Source: a bacterium (lineage in GTDB: Bacteria > Myxococcota_A > Polyangia > Nannocystales > Nannocystaceae). From it: DNA of 64,000 nucleotides. The notes under the pieces are model-generated. The model searched no databases, was not told where the DNA came from, and was given only the letters and a program-made list of their open reading frames with translations. Positions 21,082 to 30,434 of this stretch are shown piece by piece (the stretch's first letter is position 1; every line of letters starts with the position of its first letter). The stretch spans positions 1-64,000 of the forward strand of contig JANSYI010000035.1 in the NCBI GenBank assembly GCA_024742475.1, given 5' to 3'. A program made the position numbers and the translations under genes.

Positions 21082-22806
21082 GACGCGGACGTAGCGGAAT
21101 GCCGGGCTGCCGACGATGCCATTGAGCAGGGCCCCCACGTCGCCGCTTTGCACGAAGGATCCGACGACCTCCTCTTCGGTGCACGGGTCGAACGTGTGGG
21201 TGTCCAGCGCCGTCTGTGCCCACTTCTTGGCGAAGCACGCCCGCGCGTCGTCGCTCTCGACCAGCGACTTCGACAGCGTCGTCGCGTCGGGCATGGGCCC
21301 GGCGACGTCACCCATCGTCAGCTCGGCGGCCGCGTCGACCTCGAGGCCGGACTGCACCTCGTGGCTCCGCCAGCGACCCAGCGCGTCGTAGTGCTCGAAC
21401 AGGTACCCGGTGGGGTTGATGAGCGCGTGGCAGGTCGCACACGTCGCGTCGTTCATCGTCCGCAGCTCGACCATCTCGCGGATCGTCATCTCCCCAGCGT
21501 CGGGGTCGTTGTCCGGTGGGTCCTCGACCGGTGTGTCGTTTGCGGTCGGAGGCGGCTCACCGAGCTCGGCGCAGAGGATCTCCTCGAGGACGTACACGCC
21601 GCGATAGATCGGCGACTGTACGCGCTGGTGCGCATGCACGGAGAGGAACGCGGCACGGGTAAGCAGGCCCGACCGTTCTTCCTCAGGCAAGGTCACCCAG
21701 GCCCACGATTCATCGTCGGCGGGGCCCTGCACGCCATACAGTTCGGCCAACGACGCGTTGACGTAGGCCTCGCGGGAGGACATCAGCACCTCGAACCCTC
21801 CGGCGTCGTCGTCGAACAGGGCCTTGTCGACCAAGGCCTCGACCTCGATGCGCATCGCCTGCAGCAGCGCGGGGCTGAACTCGGGGTAGAGGTCGGGCTC
21901 CTTGGCCAACTCCTCCAGCACCAGGCGTAGACCTGCACCATCGATGTGCAGCCAGTGCGTGACCATCGCTCGGATGCGATCTTGGGCGCGCGGCGACTGC
22001 AACATGCGCTCGACCTGCGCCTCGAGTCCAGCTGGGGTGTTGAGCTCCCCCGATTCGGCCGCGGCGAAGAGGGCGTCGTCGGGCATCGAGTTCCACAAGA
22101 AGTAGCTCAGGCGGCTGGCAAGGGAGTGCCCGTCGAGCTCGAGCACCGTGCCCGATGCACCCTCGACCGGCGTCCCGCTCTCCATCACGTAGATGAACCC
22201 CGGCGACTGCAGCATCGTGGTGAGCACGACGTCGAGGCCGTCCGCGTAGGAGAGCTGCTCGCCGTAGACCGTGCTCTCGTAGACCGACATCAGCAGGTCG
22301 ACCTCGGCGTCGCCGAGAGGGCGACGGAACGCCTTGGCCCCGAACTCGCGGATGAAGGTCTCGGCACACGCGTCGTCGGCCGGGCCGGACGTGTCACAGC
22401 CGTAGACGTCCGCCGTCCACGCGTCGCGGGCCCCGAGCACCGCCTCGGCCGTGCCGCGCAGCTGCCGAACACCCAGCTCGGTGATCACGTCGCTCTCGTC
22501 ACCGTAGGGGATCTCGAGGTCGGGAACACCGAACAGGTCGCGTACCGTGTTCTGGGCCTGCTCGGGGGAGAGCCTCCGCAGCGCGCGAGGCTCGAGCTCG
22601 TCGAGGCACGTGGCCGCGGGATCTGCGGGCTCACCGCTGTCGCCGGCCTCGCCGTTCGACCCAGTGGGGTCGCCTCCAGACTCGGCGACCGACGGGTCGT
22701 CGGTGTCGGCATCGCCGTTCGAACCCGCAGACGCCCCCGTGTAGCAGCCGGCGAGCGCGAGCAGCACGCTCGCGAGGCCTCCCAAGCTCTTCATTCGTCC
22801 CTTCAC
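21067..22806 (-). CDS. DUF1592/DUF1588-family lipoprotein with CxxCH motif
   Basis: The 579-residue frame starts at GTG 22806; ATG 22794, giving 575 residues, is the likelier start. Lipobox LALAGC is followed by a Gly/Asp/Ser stalk. Then come blocks of the DUF1587/1595/1592/1588/1585 family: R-R-L-S-P-E-Q-A-Q-N-T-V-R-D-L-F, F-G-A-K-A-F-R-R-P-L, LASRLSYFLWNSMPDD, and CATCHALINPTGYLFEHYD. The CxxCH is a candidate haem site. The family is common in planctomycetes and myxobacteria and its biochemistry is poorly defined. It forms an operon with the DUF1552 gene. Confidence 0.9.
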   Translation of the reverse strand: MKGRMKSLGGLASVLLALAGCYTGASAGSNGDADTDDPSVAESGGDPTGSNGEAGDSGEPADPAATCLDELEPRALRRLSPEQAQNTVRDLFGVPDLEIPYGDESDVITELGVRQLRGTAEAVLGARDAWTADVYGCDTSGPADDACAETFIREFGAKAFRRPLGDAEVDLLMSVYESTVYGEQLSYADGLDVVLTTMLQSPGFIYVMESGTPVEGASGTVLELDGHSLASRLSYFLWNSMPDDALFAAAESGELNTPAGLEAQVERMLQSPRAQDRIRAMVTHWLHIDGAGLRLVLEELAKEPDLYPEFSPALLQAMRIEVEALVDKALFDDDAGGFEVLMSSREAYVNASLAELYGVQGPADDESWAWVTLPEEERSGLLTRAAFLSVHAHQRVQSPIYRGVYVLEEILCAELGEPPPTANDTPVEDPPDNDPDAGEMTIREMVELRTMNDATCATCHALINPTGYLFEHYDALGRWRSHEVQSGLEVDAAAELTMGDVAGPMPDATTLSKSLVESDDARACFAKKWAQTALDTHTFDPCTEEEVVGSFVQSGDVGALLNGIVGSPAFRYVRVEEEE

Positions 22807-22878
22807 CGGACGTTGAGTCGGGAAGTAGGGACCTCAATCCACGGGTTTGTGCGCGATCCAGCTTACGCTTTCGACGCG

Positions 22879-24438
22879 TCACGCCCCCCACTCGCCCGTG
22901 GGCGGGTACCCGAACAGCATGTGATACCAGTTCGGAGTCCACAGGTTCACGCTCATCGCCCCGTCGCGCACCACCCAGCCCCGCGGGTCGATGTTCAGCG
23001 GCGCAGCCCAACCGAACGGGTCGATGGCGTACTGGTGGAACTCGTGAGAGCCGCCGGGGCAGGTGCTGCACGTGTCCGGGTTCGCGCTGAACCAGCGAGT
23101 ATTGACGTCGGTGGTGCCCACATTGGTCTCACGAATGACGGTCATGTGTAGGTGTGCGGTCGAGGTCCATCCGGTATTGGCGACCTCGCCGATCTTGGTC
23201 CCAGACCCCACGGCGGTGTACGGCGCCGGCGTGTCCGCACGATCGACGTGAAAGTAGCCGACGACGAAGCTCTCGCTGTACTCCGACGGGTTGGTCTGGA
23301 CTCGGTGCCGGACGTACACCTCGCCCTGCGCGCTCCCGTCCCACCCCTCGTTTCGGTATTCGATGAAGTCCCCCGTGGCAAACCCGTTCTGGCAGTCCGT
23401 GGATGCGTCGTTCCACGCAGAGCAATCGGGCGGCAATTCGACCGGGAAGTCGCGGTTGATGCAGTTGTTGACCTGTCGAGCCGCAAACTTGGCCGAGGCC
23501 TCCGTCGGACACGCGGTCGCCGTGGTCTGATAGTCGCGGCTCTGGAGGACGTAGCCGTTGGCCATCGTGAACAGCGACGTGCCCTCGTCGGCGATCCAGT
23601 CCCAGCCGTCATGGTTGTCGACCCAGCCGTTCTTCGCGTTTCCGCGAAAGTTCACTTGGGTGGCCGCGGAGTCGTCGTTGGCTCCCGTCGCACCGAAGAT
23701 CCCGGTGTCGAGCACGGGACCGTTGTCACGGGCGAAGTCGACGCCTGTACCCACCACGTCGAAGAAGCCGGGGTTGCTCGCGAAGATGGGGAGCCGCTGC
23801 GGGGACACCGTGATGACGCATTCGGGCTCCTGCGCCCCGACGGCAGCGGAATACGCCGAGTCGAGCGGCCCAATGCCTTGCCCCCGGTAGATGGCCGGGC
23901 CCCAGGTCTGTCCATCGCACCACACGACGGCCTGGTTCGTTCCCGTCGCGCTGAACATGCCGGCGCGGCGGACAGCGCCACTGCCGAACGTATCGCGTAG
24001 GTACTGGCAAGGGTGTCCGCCGCTCGTATCCGAGGCGAACGCCCAGCCTCCGCCCGGCCAGACCATGCTGCAGTAGTGACCGTATCCGACCGGCTCGGGG
24101 ATGAAGTAGCCCGCCGCCATGACGTCGGGCCCGTCAGTGAAGCTCGTCGGACCTCGCTTGGTGAAGGAGTCGGGCAGGTCGTCGGCCGTGAACGCGAGGG
24201 TCCCCGCGGGCCGGTCGTCGAAGCCACCGTACGCCACGATGCCGACGACGTCGTCGGGGTCGAGCTCCGCCATCCCTCCGGAGTCGTCGTCCGCGCCGGT
24301 CGAGCCATCACCGGACTCCTCGGAGCCTTCGACGTCGATCTCGTCGCCCGCCTGTGGAGGGTCGGGCTGGGGGGCGCCATCACACGCCATCACGGCGCTG
24401 ACGAGAGAAAGGCATAGGGGAAGCTTGATTCGTTGCAT
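22879..24438 (-). CDS. M23-like metallopeptidase lipoprotein
   Basis: The 519-residue protein has a lipobox (SAVMACDG) and an acidic stalk. A large domain contains NHDGWDW (near residue 276), matching the H-x3-D metal ligands of M23 peptidases. GEVANTGWTSTAHLHM (near residue 428) matches the G-N-T-G...H-L-H block with the last His ligand. M23 enzymes cleave peptidoglycan cross-links. Many extra Cys pairs and a long insert between the motifs make it larger than standard family members, and activity is inferred. ATG start with AGGA upstream. Confidence 0.78.
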   Translation of the reverse strand: MQRIKLPLCLSLVSAVMACDGAPQPDPPQAGDEIDVEGSEESGDGSTGADDDSGGMAELDPDDVVGIVAYGGFDDRPAGTLAFTADDLPDSFTKRGPTSFTDGPDVMAAGYFIPEPVGYGHYCSMVWPGGGWAFASDTSGGHPCQYLRDTFGSGAVRRAGMFSATGTNQAVVWCDGQTWGPAIYRGQGIGPLDSAYSAAVGAQEPECVITVSPQRLPIFASNPGFFDVVGTGVDFARDNGPVLDTGIFGATGANDDSAATQVNFRGNAKNGWVDNHDGWDWIADEGTSLFTMANGYVLQSRDYQTTATACPTEASAKFAARQVNNCINRDFPVELPPDCSAWNDASTDCQNGFATGDFIEYRNEGWDGSAQGEVYVRHRVQTNPSEYSESFVVGYFHVDRADTPAPYTAVGSGTKIGEVANTGWTSTAHLHMTVIRETNVGTTDVNTRWFSANPDTCSTCPGGSHEFHQYAIDPFGWAAPLNIDPRGWVVRDGAMSVNLWTPNWYHMLFGYPPTGEWGA

Positions 24439-24546
24439 CGTACGTCCTGTTCACGCCGCGGAAGATGAGCGGCGTGTCAGGAGGTCGATGACGACCACGC
24501 CCGATGTGACGCTTTCGCGCGCCAGAAAAAGGGGCTTCTGTCAGGG

Positions 24547-24813
24547 CTACAGCTCGAAGGCGGCGCACGCAGTCGGCACGAGGCTCAACAGCAGGAGGGC
24601 ACCGATGCCCAACGATGGCAGGAGCGCGGTGAGACGCTCGCGGCGGCCCTGCACGGCCCTGTCGACGACTTCCTGCAGGGGAGGCGGACGGCGGTGTCTG
24701 CGGCGGGTCGCGGGCCTGCGGCGGCGAGGGGCTCTCGGCTTCGTCTCCAGCACCGCCTCAGGGATGGCCTCGGGCGCCACGCGGAGCCACCCCAAGTCGG
24801 CCGGTGCGGGCAT
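24547..24813 (-). CDS. Small Pro/Arg-rich protein with C-terminal membrane segment
   Basis: This 88-residue frame has an Arg/Pro-rich middle and a single C-terminal hydrophobic segment (SLGIGALLLLSLVPTACAAF), like a tail-anchored protein. It lies 51 bp after ada on the same strand. I do not recognise a family, and in DNA this GC-rich a frame of this length can arise by chance. The membrane segment is the main argument for it being real. Confidence 0.4.
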   Translation of the reverse strand: MPAPADLGWLRVAPEAIPEAVLETKPRAPRRRRPATRRRHRRPPPLQEVVDRAVQGRRERLTALLPSLGIGALLLLSLVPTACAAFEL

Positions 24814-24864
24814 AGAAAAAACCGATACGTCCCATGCCTCGACAGGCGTTCGTGCAGTAGCGCC

Positions 24865-25899
24865 TCATGGCCCGGTCTCGCGATCGAGCAGCGCTCGCTT
24901 GCGTTCCAGACCCCACCTGTAGCCGCACAGTGAGCCGTCCGAGCGCAGCACGCGGTGGCAAGGAATGAGCACGGCGATCTCGTTGGCGGCACATGCGGCG
25001 GCCACGGCACGGACTGCGCGCGGTCTCCCGATCGCCGCAGCGATGTCGGCGTAGCTTGCGGTCTGGCCCTGCGGCATGGCGGCGAGGGCTCGCCAGACGC
25101 GGTGCTGGAACGCGGTGCCTCGGATGTCGAGCGGCAGCTCGAGCGAAGGCGGCATGCCCTCGAGCGCGGCCACGACGGACGCCACATGGCCTTCGAACGT
25201 AGGGTCGGTCGCCACGAAGTTGGCCTGAGAGAACCGCTCGCGCAGCTCGGCGACCAGGGTCTCGGGGTCGTCACCCAACGCGACGCCACAGATCCCCGTC
25301 GGTGTCGCAGCCACCAAGGCAACGCCGAGGCTCGTCTCGGCGAGCGTCATCCGGACGTCCACGCCCTCACCTCGGTTTTGGTAGCGCTGGGGTGCCATGC
25401 CTAGCGTGGTCGAAACATCGCTGTAGAAGCGACTCGCCGAGCCGTAGCCGCTCTCGTAGAGCGCCTGCGTCACGCTGACACCGGCCGACAGCGCGGCGCG
25501 AACTCGCTGCGCCCGAACGTCCGCCGCGAACTCGCGCGGGGTCTGCCCGGTGTGCGCCTTGAAGGTTCGATGCAGGTGTGACGCACTGATCTCGGCGTGG
25601 GCTGCCATCTCATCGAGAGACGGCGGCGCATCGCAGGCGAAGATGAACGCGCACAGGTCCGCGACGAGTTCGACGTCCGAGGCTTGCTGGGCGTCGGGCA
25701 AGCATCGCTTGCAGGCGCGGTACCCCGCATCCCGAGCCCTGCGCGGCGTCGAGAAGAACTCGACGTTGTCGCGCTTGGGTCGCCGTGAGGGACACGAGGG
25801 CACGCAGTAGATGCCCGTGGTGCGCACCGCGTAGATGAACGCCCGCGCGTGCGTGCGGTCTCGGTTGATCACAGCGGCCCATCGCGCCTCATCATCCAT
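24865..25899 (-). CDS. ada: Bifunctional Ada: DNA repair methyltransferase and transcription regulator
   Basis: The 344-residue protein has all three Ada parts. The N-terminal zinc/methyl-acceptor domain contains T-T-G-I-Y-C-V-P-S-C-P-S-R-R-P and Y-R-A-C-K-R-C, four Cys. An AraC-type helix-turn-helix lies near residues 90-175 (SASHLHRTFKAHTGQTPREF). The C-terminal O6-alkylguanine transferase has active site IPCHRVL. Ada removes methyl groups from DNA and, once self-methylated, activates repair genes. It starts 2 nt after the stop of the dehydrogenase gene, so the two form an operon. Promoter and adaptive control would lie upstream of the dehydrogenase. Confidence 0.95.
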   Translation of the reverse strand: MDDEARWAAVINRDRTHARAFIYAVRTTGIYCVPSCPSRRPKRDNVEFFSTPRRARDAGYRACKRCLPDAQQASDVELVADLCAFIFACDAPPSLDEMAAHAEISASHLHRTFKAHTGQTPREFAADVRAQRVRAALSAGVSVTQALYESGYGSASRFYSDVSTTLGMAPQRYQNRGEGVDVRMTLAETSLGVALVAATPTGICGVALGDDPETLVAELRERFSQANFVATDPTFEGHVASVVAALEGMPPSLELPLDIRGTAFQHRVWRALAAMPQGQTASYADIAAAIGRPRAVRAVAAACAANEIAVLIPCHRVLRSDGSLCGYRWGLERKRALLDRETGP

Positions 25900-25901
25900 C
25901 G

Positions 25902-26666
25902 TCAGCTCCGCAGGACCGAGACCCCGCCGTCGACCAGCATCGCCGATCCCGTGACGAAACTCGACGCCCCGGACGCGAGGAAGAGTGCGGCCTGAGCGAC
26001 CTCGCCCGGCTGCGCCAAACGGCCCAGCGCGTGCAGCCCTTCGACATGCGCCCGAGCCTCCGGCGAGTTGGCGACCGTCCGCCCCATGGGGGTATCGGTG
26101 CCCCCCGGAAGCAGGGCGTTGACGCGGATGCCGTCCCCCCCGAGTTCGGTGGCCAGCGCTTGGGTCAGGCCGACGAGGCCCGCCTTGCTCGCCGCATAGG
26201 CCGCCATGCCGGGCATGCCCGCCGTGTAGCCGACGAAGGTGGACGTGAAGATGATGCTTCCACGGCCTCGCTTGCGCATCGCGGGGACCTGGTGCCGCGC
26301 GGCGACGAATGCACTGGTGAGGTTGGTGCGCAGGGTATCCTCCCAGCCGCTGAGTTCCAGCGACTCCACGGGCCCCAGGGGGCCCAGCGTGCCGGCGTTG
26401 TTGAACGCGATGTCGAGTCCACCGAAGTCGGCGTATGCGGCATCCACGGCGCGCTCCATGGTGGAGTCTTCGGCCGCGTCGCCCACAACCACGGCGCAGC
26501 GGCCTCCCGCGTTCTCGATGGTCCCGCGAACCTCGTCCAGCAAGGGGGCCCGTCGCGCGACGAGCACCACGGCGGCGCCCTCGCGCGCGAACAGCTCGGC
26601 GGCGGCGCGGCCGATGCCCGAGCTCGCTCCGGTGATGATGGCGGTTTCTTTCTCCAGTCGTTGCAT
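25902..26666 (-). CDS. Short-chain dehydrogenase/reductase (SDR)
   Basis: The 254-residue protein has TGASSGIGRA (NAD(P) binding), NNAG, a catalytic Ser in TSTFVG, and YAASK (catalytic Tyr-x3-Lys). This is the complete classical SDR set, and length is typical. The C-terminal region L-F-L-A-S-G-A-S-S-F-V-T-G-S-A-M-L-V-D-G-G is also standard. ATG 26666 is preceded by GAGGAG, settling the start. Substrate cannot be told from sequence. It is first in an operon with ada, an unusual partner. Confidence 0.93.
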   Translation of the reverse strand: MQRLEKETAIITGASSGIGRAAAELFAREGAAVVLVARRAPLLDEVRGTIENAGGRCAVVVGDAAEDSTMERAVDAAYADFGGLDIAFNNAGTLGPLGPVESLELSGWEDTLRTNLTSAFVAARHQVPAMRKRGRGSIIFTSTFVGYTAGMPGMAAYAASKAGLVGLTQALATELGGDGIRVNALLPGGTDTPMGRTVANSPEARAHVEGLHALGRLAQPGEVAQAALFLASGASSFVTGSAMLVDGGVSVLRS

Positions 26667-27059
26667 GGTCTCCTCAGGCGGCGTGGCGCCGCGCTCAGGG
26701 ACGGTGCTCCGACGCCCGGTTACCTTCACTCCGTTTCTTGCGGTCAAAGCCGAACGATTCACTTCGTTGGTTCGCAGACGGGCAGGCGCGGCTGCGGTAT
26801 CTCGGGTCCTCGTCGCTCGGAGGGCGTCGCTTCCACCTGTCCCCAAAAGGAGGGGACGCCCGAGGGGTGCAGGGGCCCATTGCCGCGCGAGCCGAGGAGG
26901 CGAGAGCGGCCCCTGCAATGTCAACGCGCGCACAAACCGCTCGGAGCGTCGGCGGCGCGGGGCAGTTTCGGTAGATATCAATCGCAGCAGCCCGAAGGGA
27001 GCCCATCTTGGGTCGCTGCGATGCCCCTGCCGCCCGGACGAGGACGGTAGTGTTTTGGA
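26667..27059. other. Divergent intergenic region with two inverted repeats, no gene seen
   Basis: The 393-bp gap separates the SDR-ada operon from the hybrid kinase. It holds GTCCCC/GGGGAC around a 7-nt loop (near 26840-26860) and a 10-bp perfect inverted repeat TGCAGGGGCC / GGCCCCTGCA at 26868-26877 and 26908-26917. TAGTGT lies 6 nt before the kinase start. Frames here have no convincing coding character. Confidence 0.45.
27048..27053 (+). promoter_or_regulatory. Candidate -10 element (TAGTGT) for the hybrid kinase
   Basis: TAGTGT ends 6 nt before the GTG at 27060. Confidence 0.5.
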
Positions 27060-30000
27060 GTGTGGTGGCTTCCACTCGCGCTCCTTTGGGCAACGCCTGC
27101 GCATCGGCAGCTCGAACGAACGGCGTGGACGACCGCCGACGGACTCCCCCAGTCGTCGGTCACCTCCATTGCGCAGACACCAGACGGCACCCTCGTGGTC
27201 GGCACATACGGTGGTTTGGTCGACTTCGACGGACGAACCTTCGAGCCCACGGGCCCAGCCTACGGCGCCCTGTGGTCTGGGTTGCGGGTGACCGCCGTGG
27301 CGGTCGACCCCTCGGGTGCAATGTTCGTCGGAACCCAAGACGGCCGGCTGCTGCGGAGGGCGAACGGTTCGACCGACGACCTGCCCATCCCCAAGGCGCT
27401 CGAGGGGCACGCAGTCTGGTCGGTGGCGCTCTCCGACGAGCAAATCGTGGCGGTCGGTGGAGGCGGGGCCGCCCACTTCGACGGGCAATCGTGGGATGTG
27501 CTCGACGTCCCCGGCGAAGTGTACGTCGGCTCGATCGACGCAGAGTCCGTGTGGATTGGTGGTTCCGAGGGCCTCTTTCGATCCCGGGGTGGCCACCTCG
27601 AACGTCAGGACGCGCCCGCAGGCAGCGTCGAGGCGCTGTGTCGCGGCGAAGCCGGCCTCATCGTCGGTGGGAGCGGCGGCGTCGTGCGTTTCGGCGACGA
27701 GGGCGTCGTCCGTCTCGATGCAGCGCCCGCCGACGCGCTCCTTTGCGGGCACGACGGCGCGATCTGGGCGGCGAACGGCTCGGAGGTTCGTGCACTCGAC
27801 GGGGCCGCCCGCGTCGATGTCGAACACCCGGTCGTCGCCCTCTTCGAGGATCGAGAGAAGAACATCTGGGTGGGCACCGAAGACGCGGGCCTCGTCCGCC
27901 TGACCCCTGAAGAGTGGAGCGTCGCCGCGCTCGAGGGAGGCGTGCTCTCGATGGTCGAAGAAGCGCCGGGACAGCTCCTCGTCGCCGGCTACTGCGGCAA
28001 GGGGGGCTTGTTCCGACACGAGGTCGGCGGAGGCTTCGAGCCGCTGCTCGACGACTGCGTCCGCGCCATCGCGGTCGATGACGGCGACATCATCCTGGGC
28101 GTCGAGCACGAAGTGCACCGCTGGGTCGCAGACGCGCTCGAACCCATCGTCGACGTCGGTCGCAGCGTGCTCACGGTGTTGCCGCGCGCCGACGGGCTGT
28201 GGATCGGAACCGATGGCGCCGGGGTGAAGCGCTGGACAGGCGGCGTACTCGAAGCCGTCGATGTGGGCGACGATCGGGTGCTGGCCATCGCCGAGGACTC
28301 GCAGGGTGCATTGTGGTTCGGCACGCATACCGGCCTGGCGCGCCTGCACGCGGGGGAGCTTCAGCGATGGACCCAGGCCGACGGCGTGCCCCCCGGTCCC
28401 ATCCGAGACCTGCTCGTGGGCGACGACGTCGTGTTCATGGCCAGCTACGGCGGAGGGTTGGGTGCCAAGGTCGGGCCGACGTTTCACCGCCTGACGGCCG
28501 CCGACGGATTGGCGGGCAACACCCTGTCGAGCATCATCGACGACGGACGGGGCGCCCTGTGGATCAACGGAAACCGGGGTCTCAATCGAATCGAACGCGC
28601 ATCGCTGCAGAGTTGGCTGACTGGGTCGCTCGAGGCGCCCCGCATTCGGCGGTGGCACACGCCCGAGGGCAACGGCGGAGGACACCCTGCGGGCGTGCTC
28701 CTTCGCAGCGGCACCCTCGCCTTGCCCACGATCGAGGGCGTGCTGACGATCTCCCCGAAGGACGTCATTCGCAACGACGTGCAGCCCACCGTCGTGCTGC
28801 GCGCCGGAGACGTCGATGGTCTGCCCCTCGAGCCGGGGCAACGCCTCGTGGTGCCCGCCGGGCCCGGCCGCGTCCACGTCGAGTTCACCGCCGCGACGCT
28901 GCGCCACCCCGAGCTCGCGACGCTCGAGTACAGGGTCGTGCTCGATGACGACGACCCGGGCCCTTGGCGCGTCGCGCAGGATGGTCAGCTGACCTTGGGC
29001 GGCGTGCGTCCGGGAAGCCACGCGATCGACCTCCGCGCGTCGAACGAAGACGGCGTGCCCTCAGACGTCATGCGGCTCGCCTTCGACATGCAGCCCCAGC
29101 TCTACGAGCGCGTCTCGTTTTGGTTGGGCATCGCGGCGTTGGTTGCCGCTGCTGGAGCGGGGGCACACGCGTGGCGGAGACGGGCGGTCGCCGAGAAGAA
29201 CCGGGAGCTGCAGCGTGAGGTCCGGCAGCGCATCGCGGCTGAAGAAGAGCGCGAGAGAATCGCGCAACGGCTGTCGGTCGCCGAGCGCATGGAGGCGGTG
29301 GGTCGGTTGGCCGGAGGCGTTGCGCACGACTTCAACAACCTGCTCACCGCCGTCGCCGGTGCGTCTGCGGTGCTCCGCGACGAGACGCAAGACCCTACGC
29401 GCACGCAGCCTCTCGACAGCCTCGACCGCTGCGTCGAGCGTGGGGCCAGCCTCACGCGCCGTCTGCTGGCGTTCGCGCGTCAGCAGCCCATCGCACCGAG
29501 CCGGATCGATGCGAGCGCCCAGCTCGCGGCCCTGTTGCCGCTGCTGAAGACGACCGTGCGCGACGACATCGAGATCGACATCGAAATCGAGCCACGTGCC
29601 AAGGGCGCAGGACTCGAGGTCGACACCGCCTTGTTCGAGCTCGCCGTCGTCAACCTCGTGCTCAACGCCGTCGACGCGATGCCCTCGGGTGGTCGCATCA
29701 CCCTGAGAGTCGACCGCGTGGAACGAGCGTGGCTGCAGCGTCGATTCCCGAGCACCGCACTTCGTGGCACCGCCGGTTGGGTCGTCGTCTCGGTCGAAGA
29801 CGACGGCATCGGGATGTCCTCGAGTACGCTGGCCAAGGCCAGAGAGCCCTTCTTCACCACGCGCGCGCACGGGAACGGGCTGGGGCTCTCGTCCGTCGAC
29901 GGGTTCGTCGAGCAGTCGGGCGGAGAGATGCACATCGTCTCTGAGCTCGCCGAGGGCACCACGGTCTCCCTCGTGTTGCCCGAGGTCACCGGGCCGCCAG

Positions 30001-30434
30001 CGCCACAGGCGGCTCGCGAGCCCGAAGCGGACCGCGTCGGCACGGGTCGGGTGCTGCTGTGCGACGACGATGACCTGGTACGCCAGAGCTTGGTGCGCGT
30101 GCTCGAGCGTGCCGGCTACGAGACGTCCGACTTCGCCGACCCGGTAGAACTCCTCGAGCGCGCCGAACCCGAGGACTTCGACATCCTCGTGACCGACGTC
30201 CTGATGCCCGGGCTCAGCGGCGACGCGCTCGCCCAACGCATGCGCGAGAGAGCCCCGGACCTGCCGGTCATCTTCATCAGCGGCTACACCGACGACGTGC
30301 GCCCCGAAGCGCTCGAGGGCAGACTGCTGCTCAAGCCGTTCCGGTCGCACGACGTCGTGACCGCGGTCGCCGAAGTCTTGGAGGAATCAGGCGGCGGGCC
30401 GCCGGGCAGCCGACGCGATACAATCCGTTCGTGA
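27060..30434 (+). CDS. Hybrid two-component sensor kinase with periplasmic propeller (Reg_prop/Y_Y_Y)
   Basis: The 1124-residue protein begins with a hydrophobic segment. It then has about 550 residues of two-component-regulator propeller repeats (T-T-A-D-G-L-P-Q-S-S-V-T-S-I, I-W-A-A-N-G-S-E) and a Y_Y_Y-like beta domain (about 570-660). One membrane helix spans about 685-706 (FWLGIAALVAAAGAGAHAW). The HisKA box LAGGVAHDFNNLL has phospho-acceptor His756, followed by the HATPase N and G boxes (N-L-V-L-N-A-V-D-A; D-D-G-I-G-M). The C-terminal receiver domain has acceptor Asp1046 (LVTDVLMPG). The plan resembles sensors of polysaccharide breakdown products, and the ligand is unknown. GTG start. 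Confidence 0.93.
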   Translation: MWWLPLALLWATPAHRQLERTAWTTADGLPQSSVTSIAQTPDGTLVVGTYGGLVDFDGRTFEPTGPAYGALWSGLRVTAVAVDPSGAMFVGTQDGRLLRRANGSTDDLPIPKALEGHAVWSVALSDEQIVAVGGGGAAHFDGQSWDVLDVPGEVYVGSIDAESVWIGGSEGLFRSRGGHLERQDAPAGSVEALCRGEAGLIVGGSGGVVRFGDEGVVRLDAAPADALLCGHDGAIWAANGSEVRALDGAARVDVEHPVVALFEDREKNIWVGTEDAGLVRLTPEEWSVAALEGGVLSMVEEAPGQLLVAGYCGKGGLFRHEVGGGFEPLLDDCVRAIAVDDGDIILGVEHEVHRWVADALEPIVDVGRSVLTVLPRADGLWIGTDGAGVKRWTGGVLEAVDVGDDRVLAIAEDSQGALWFGTHTGLARLHAGELQRWTQADGVPPGPIRDLLVGDDVVFMASYGGGLGAKVGPTFHRLTAADGLAGNTLSSIIDDGRGALWINGNRGLNRIERASLQSWLTGSLEAPRIRRWHTPEGNGGGHPAGVLLRSGTLALPTIEGVLTISPKDVIRNDVQPTVVLRAGDVDGLPLEPGQRLVVPAGPGRVHVEFTAATLRHPELATLEYRVVLDDDDPGPWRVAQDGQLTLGGVRPGSHAIDLRASNEDGVPSDVMRLAFDMQPQLYERVSFWLGIAALVAAAGAGAHAWRRRAVAEKNRELQREVRQRIAAEEERERIAQRLSVAERMEAVGRLAGGVAHDFNNLLTAVAGASAVLRDETQDPTRTQPLDSLDRCVERGASLTRRLLAFARQQPIAPSRIDASAQLAALLPLLKTTVRDDIEIDIEIEPRAKGAGLEVDTALFELAVVNLVLNAVDAMPSGGRITLRVDRVERAWLQRRFPSTALRGTAGWVVVSVEDDGIGMSSSTLAKAREPFFTTRAHGNGLGLSSVDGFVEQSGGEMHIVSELAEGTTVSLVLPEVTGPPAPQAAREPEADRVGTGRVLLCDDDDLVRQSLVRVLERAGYETSDFADPVELLERAEPEDFDILVTDVLMPGLSGDALAQRMRERAPDLPVIFISGYTDDVRPEALEGRLLLKPFRSHDVVTAVAEVLEESGGGPPGSRRDTIRS
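30419..30424 (+). promoter_or_regulatory. Candidate -10 element (TACAAT) for the lipoprotein at 30431
   Basis: TACAAT, the most consensus-like hexamer of the set, lies inside the 3' end of the kinase gene and ends 6 nt before the GTG start. It suggests independent expression. Confidence 0.5.

Noticed and set aside
21400..21500. CATCH motif as evidence of a c-type cytochrome
   Set aside because: It is one motif within the DUF1588 region of a DUF1592-type protein; other cytochrome features are missing, so haem binding stays only possible.
26738..26974. 78-codon plus-strand frame between the SDR and the hybrid kinase
   Set aside because: No ribosome binding site, Arg/Ala-rich text, and it runs through the inverted repeats of an apparent control region.
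25902..29021. 1039-codon minus-strand protein extending the SDR upstream
   Set aside because: The SDR fold starts at ATG 26666 with GAGGAG before it; the extension is antisense to the hybrid kinase.
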